The notes below the pieces were generated by a model. It had not been told where the DNA came from and did not search any database. It was given only the letters and a program-made list of their open reading frames with translations. The position numbers were made by a program, and so were the translations under genes. From RGIG4608 sp045635885 (GTDB lineage: Bacteria > Bacillota > Clostridia > Oscillospirales > CAG-272), in assembly GCA_045635885.1 (NCBI GenBank), contig JAZTWO010000015.1, positions 1 to 44,185 on the forward strand: a stretch of 44,185 nt of DNA, read 5' to 3'. Shown here one piece after another: positions 41,691 through 44,185 of the stretch (positions within the stretch are counted from its first letter, which is position 1; each line of letters opens with the position of its first letter).

Positions 41691-42533
41691 TTACGGCAAA
41701 AATTCCGGCATAATCTTATATCGGTTAACGCCGTGATTTGTTGAACGAATTAAAATATCTTCGGGGATTGTTGCAAGGAGCTTCTTTGTGAATGTGCCAT
41801 AGCCAAGATAGCCATCAAGATTTATATGTGATATAACAACCCAATCAGTATCAGGTTGCCTGTTTGCAATATAATACTTGATTAAAACGGTTACTCCCTC
41901 AATACAATTCTTGGGAAGAGTCTCATGGAGCTTATACAAAATTGAATCGGGAATTTCTATTTTCTCTTCACGAAGCGGGCCAAGCTCAAGAGCATCGGAT
42001 ATAATTCCGTCGAACCGTATTATCCAACCGTTTATGGTATTAACATCATAAATGGAGGTATGAAATTGCTCAACCTTTCTTCGCCAAGCCTTTTCAAAAT
42101 CCTTTAAATAATCATTCGTTTTCTTGATTGCAGCTTGGCTTACCTTGTCCGGGTTCTTTTTTACATAAGCCATAATATTTGCTATATGCCTGTAAAGCCA
42201 GCCTTTGCCATTCTTATCAACAAGCTCGGGGAATTCATCATGCAAAGCACGAAAATCGGTTATATATTGCCAATCCTCTAAAGGTTTGGCATTTTTCTTG
42301 TCAGGCACACTGCACCAAGCACGGATTGCCCTTTCTGCACGTGCAATATCCGCATTTCCTTCTTCGTCAAACATATATCCTCTTGCAAGAATGGTAAGGA
42401 CTCTGTTAAATCCGGTTAAATCCTCAAACATTTCCAAGGTAAATCTGCCAAGATAACCATAATCCTGCTTGCTCTTGGAACTGTATTCAGGGAAATTTAT
42501 ATAACTTAAAAATTCTTCTCTTTCGTTAATCAT
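41691..42533 (-). CDS. Unknown protein encoded with an RdRP-like polymerase
   Basis: 280 residues, soluble, no signal peptide. I do not recognise a family. Visible features: an aromatic N-terminus (EFLSYINFPEYSSKSKQDYG), a helical middle rich in Lys and Trp (NDYLKDFEKAWRRKVEQFHT), and a C-terminal part ending YGTFTKKLLATIPEDILIRS. It overlaps the polymerase-like gene by 4 nt, so the pair is translated together and the two proteins probably act together. Confidence 0.6.
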   Translation of the reverse strand: MINEREEFLSYINFPEYSSKSKQDYGYLGRFTLEMFEDLTGFNRVLTILARGYMFDEEGNADIARAERAIRAWCSVPDKKNAKPLEDWQYITDFRALHDEFPELVDKNGKGWLYRHIANIMAYVKKNPDKVSQAAIKKTNDYLKDFEKAWRRKVEQFHTSIYDVNTINGWIIRFDGIISDALELGPLREEKIEIPDSILYKLHETLPKNCIEGVTVLIKYYIANRQPDTDWVVISHINLDGYLGYGTFTKKLLATIPEDILIRSTNHGVNRYKIMPEFLP

Positions 42534-44185
42534 AAATCATCCCTCCTGACCTTCAATGCGTTTTTGGATACACAATCAAGAAGCACATCCCACATAAAAC
42601 CTCGTTTACCAAGTGCAACGGCATACTTAACTGCATCCGCAGGCTTAATAACTTTCTCTAAAAGCTCACGGCATTTTTTTGCCACTGCTTCACGGTAACT
42701 GTCAGAGGCAAGTTTATTTACATAAGCATCTGTCATAACAACCATATTCTCGGTGTCTCCGTCACGATATAACTGTCTTGACGATTCTACGGAATTGGCT
42801 TCTCTTATGTCTAGAATCAAATCATTTAAAATTCTGTAACCGCTGAAAGTGAAATCGGACAGAATATCAAAATATTCTTCTAACTCCGGCAACCACTCAG
42901 AAAGAAAAACTTCTCTGTTTTCTTCTATCATACGATGCCAATTCTGCTCAATCATAGCCTCGTGAATTTTCTGCAAATGCTCATCACTTATTTTAGAAAA
43001 TTCTGCATACAAGACATCTGCATCAAAATCTTCATCCTTGCCTTGTGAGAATAAAATTCTGTCAATATCCTTATACCTCTTTTTAGTCTGTATATCCGCA
43101 CGGCTTACTCTGATTCTCCTTAACACCTCGTCATATTCCGAAATCAAAGTGTTGACAGCATCTAAAATACCTGTATCAAGTTTTTCCTTCCAATTATCCT
43201 CTGTGGCAAAATTGAAAAGCTTATTGTCTGGAATTGTCTCGGCTTTAATTTTCGGTATGCCGTCTTTAAGCATTTTTGCATAGTACGGAAGCTTTTCTAC
43301 ATTGGAATCAATTTCGTCCCAATTTGTATTTTCAAAGAATTTATTCAGCTTGCTTTTGGCATCGGTTACGCCTTTGCTGACATTTTCAAGCAGTCTCTTA
43401 TAGGTTAAAAAGATACTTCTTTGCCTTTTGGATTTTCCTAAGTATTCTGATAAATCAGGTTTAATTCCTGTTTTGGCAGAATCAATTTCAAGTCCCGTTA
43501 AAATTGCAAGAGTCTCAGCCTCTTCACGGCATTTCTGTCGTTCCTCGCTGGTAGAGTTTTCGTTGTATGCAATAACGCTGCGGTCAAATGCTGCATTGGA
43601 AATCTGACCTACCCGTGATGAAAATGTATTTTTTACTGTTTCAAATCTTGCTTTCCAATCATTTGCATCACTTGTTAGAGGCTCTGCTGACGGAATTTTC
43701 AAAAAGGGCATATTGTTTCTGTCTTCAAAGGAGCCTTCAAATTCATAGTTTCTCTGTACACATATATTGACAATAGGATCGGCAATAGTTTTTATCATAT
43801 CGCCATCATAATCCGCACCGCCAAGTCTTTCTGCAGCAAACATTTCTGAATCTACCATGACAACATCGCTGAGATGCCCTAAATAATGCTCTCGCATTCT
43901 CTTAATTTCTTTCATAAGCTTAAGGATAATTTCCTCGTTTCGTGCAATATGCGGATTACGAAGAAGCGTGCATAATGTATCAACTTCGTAAGCCGCCTGT
44001 GGAGCATAGAATGACTGCTCGGGGAAACGGTCACTCATTAGAGTAGCGTAAAATTTCTTTTCGCTTTCTGTAAGTTTAGATTTTCGTGTCAATGGTATTA
44101 TGGATAAAAATCTCAATAAATCCGCTGAAAGATATCTGCTGTCTCCGGCAACAAGCAGTGTGCCAAGAGAATAATCCTTTAAAAT
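42530..44185 (-). CDS. C-terminal part of a QDE-1/YonO-like two-barrel RNA polymerase (runs off the right edge)
   Basis: The frame stays open to the window edge, so the N-terminal part, including the first double-psi barrel, is outside. The visible 551 residues contain LRNPHIARNEEIIL, then about 30 residues later SDVVMVDSEMFAAERLGG, then ADYDGDMIKTIADP. The DxDGD box (43799-43813) is the metal-binding catalytic loop of RdRP/QDE-1-like and YonO-like polymerases. The preceding RNP...D and VV segments match the order seen in eukaryotic RdRPs (RNP, PGD, DCVVF, then DLDGD). The remaining 400 residues are helical. Multi-subunit RNA polymerase beta' is ruled out because its box is NADFDGD in a very different context. 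Function could be phage or mobile-element transcription or RNA synthesis. Confidence 0.7.
   Translation of the reverse strand: MLKDYSLGTLLVAGDSRYLSADLLRFLSIIPLTRKSKLTESEKKFYATLMSDRFPEQSFYAPQAAYEVDTLCTLLRNPHIARNEEIILKLMKEIKRMREHYLGHLSDVVMVDSEMFAAERLGGADYDGDMIKTIADPIVNICVQRNYEFEGSFEDRNNMPFLKIPSAEPLTSDANDWKARFETVKNTFSSRVGQISNAAFDRSVIAYNENSTSEERQKCREEAETLAILTGLEIDSAKTGIKPDLSEYLGKSKRQRSIFLTYKRLLENVSKGVTDAKSKLNKFFENTNWDEIDSNVEKLPYYAKMLKDGIPKIKAETIPDNKLFNFATEDNWKEKLDTGILDAVNTLISEYDEVLRRIRVSRADIQTKKRYKDIDRILFSQGKDEDFDADVLYAEFSKISDEHLQKIHEAMIEQNWHRMIEENREVFLSEWLPELEEYFDILSDFTFSGYRILNDLILDIREANSVESSRQLYRDGDTENMVVMTDAYVNKLASDSYREAVAKKCRELLEKVIKPADAVKYAVALGKRGFMWDVLLDCVSKNALKVRRDDL

Noticed and set aside
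42530..44185. Housekeeping RNA polymerase beta' fragment
   Set aside because: The catalytic box is ADYDGD rather than NADFDGD, and the flanking motifs follow the RdRP/QDE-1 order.

Overview
The window looks like a low-GC, Gram-positive Clostridia genome, probably an uncultured gut or rumen lineage. The evidence is AT-rich codon use, AAGGAGG-type ribosome-binding sites, TTGACA/TATAAT promoters with 17-bp spacers, SLH (S-layer) domains, TPP and cobalamin riboswitches, and ECF transporter genes. A pectin or glycan degrader of the Monoglobus type would fit, but that is a guess. No intact rRNA or tRNA gene, CRISPR array, transposase or integrase gene is visible.

Layout. (1) 1-8,946: a polysaccharide block with a 1,933-residue secreted heparinase II/III-like lyase, L-rhamnose isomerase and a GH43-like glycosidase. 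(2) 8,950-10,505 (minus): a glycyl-radical-enzyme activase coupled to a YczE-like membrane protein, then a repeat-rich spacer. (3) 10,971-28,797: three copies of the 3' part of a tRNA-Pro(CGG) gene, each followed by the same element end. They are spaced like recombinase attachment sites and delimit two tandem cassettes. Cassette 1 (about 4.1 kb) holds a DUF3990-type toxin-antitoxin pair, two tandem TPP riboswitches, and decayed thiM and thiE. Cassette 2 holds AbiH, a SIR2-like protein, a small partner and a Cap15-like 2TM/beta-barrel gene. That last gene is split by a 9.75-kb sugar-catabolism segment: alpha-galactosidase, MBL hydrolase, GntR regulator, enolase-superfamily dehydratase, M24 peptidase, DapA-like aldolase, alcohol dehydrogenase, aldose epimerase, two cupins and a truncated AraC regulator. 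Without the segment, cassette 2 would be about 3.8 kb. (4) 29,153-41,607: a cobalamin-riboswitch operon. It encodes an HNH-repeat protein, a large SLH surface protein with DUF4465-like and DUF4430 (transcobalamin-like) domains, an SLH protein with an alpha6/alpha6 domain like that of intrinsic factor, a membrane-anchored DUF4430 protein, a corrinoid adenosyltransferase, EcfT, and an EcfA-EcfA-S fusion. (5) 41,691 to the right edge (minus): an unknown gene overlapped by the 3' part of a gene with the DYDGD signature of QDE-1/YonO-type two-barrel RNA polymerases.

How the parts work together. The cobalamin operon reads as a complete capture-to-cofactor route: surface binding by pieces resembling a split intrinsic factor, ECF import, then adenosylation, repressed when B12 is plentiful. 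The tRNA-Pro array looks like accreted defence cassettes that lack their own integrase. The sugar segment, whose terminal genes are both truncated at the junctions, appears to have landed inside a defence gene. The strongest candidates for undescribed biology are the split intrinsic-factor-like operon, the att-flanked cassette array, and the RdRP-like polymerase with its unknown partner.
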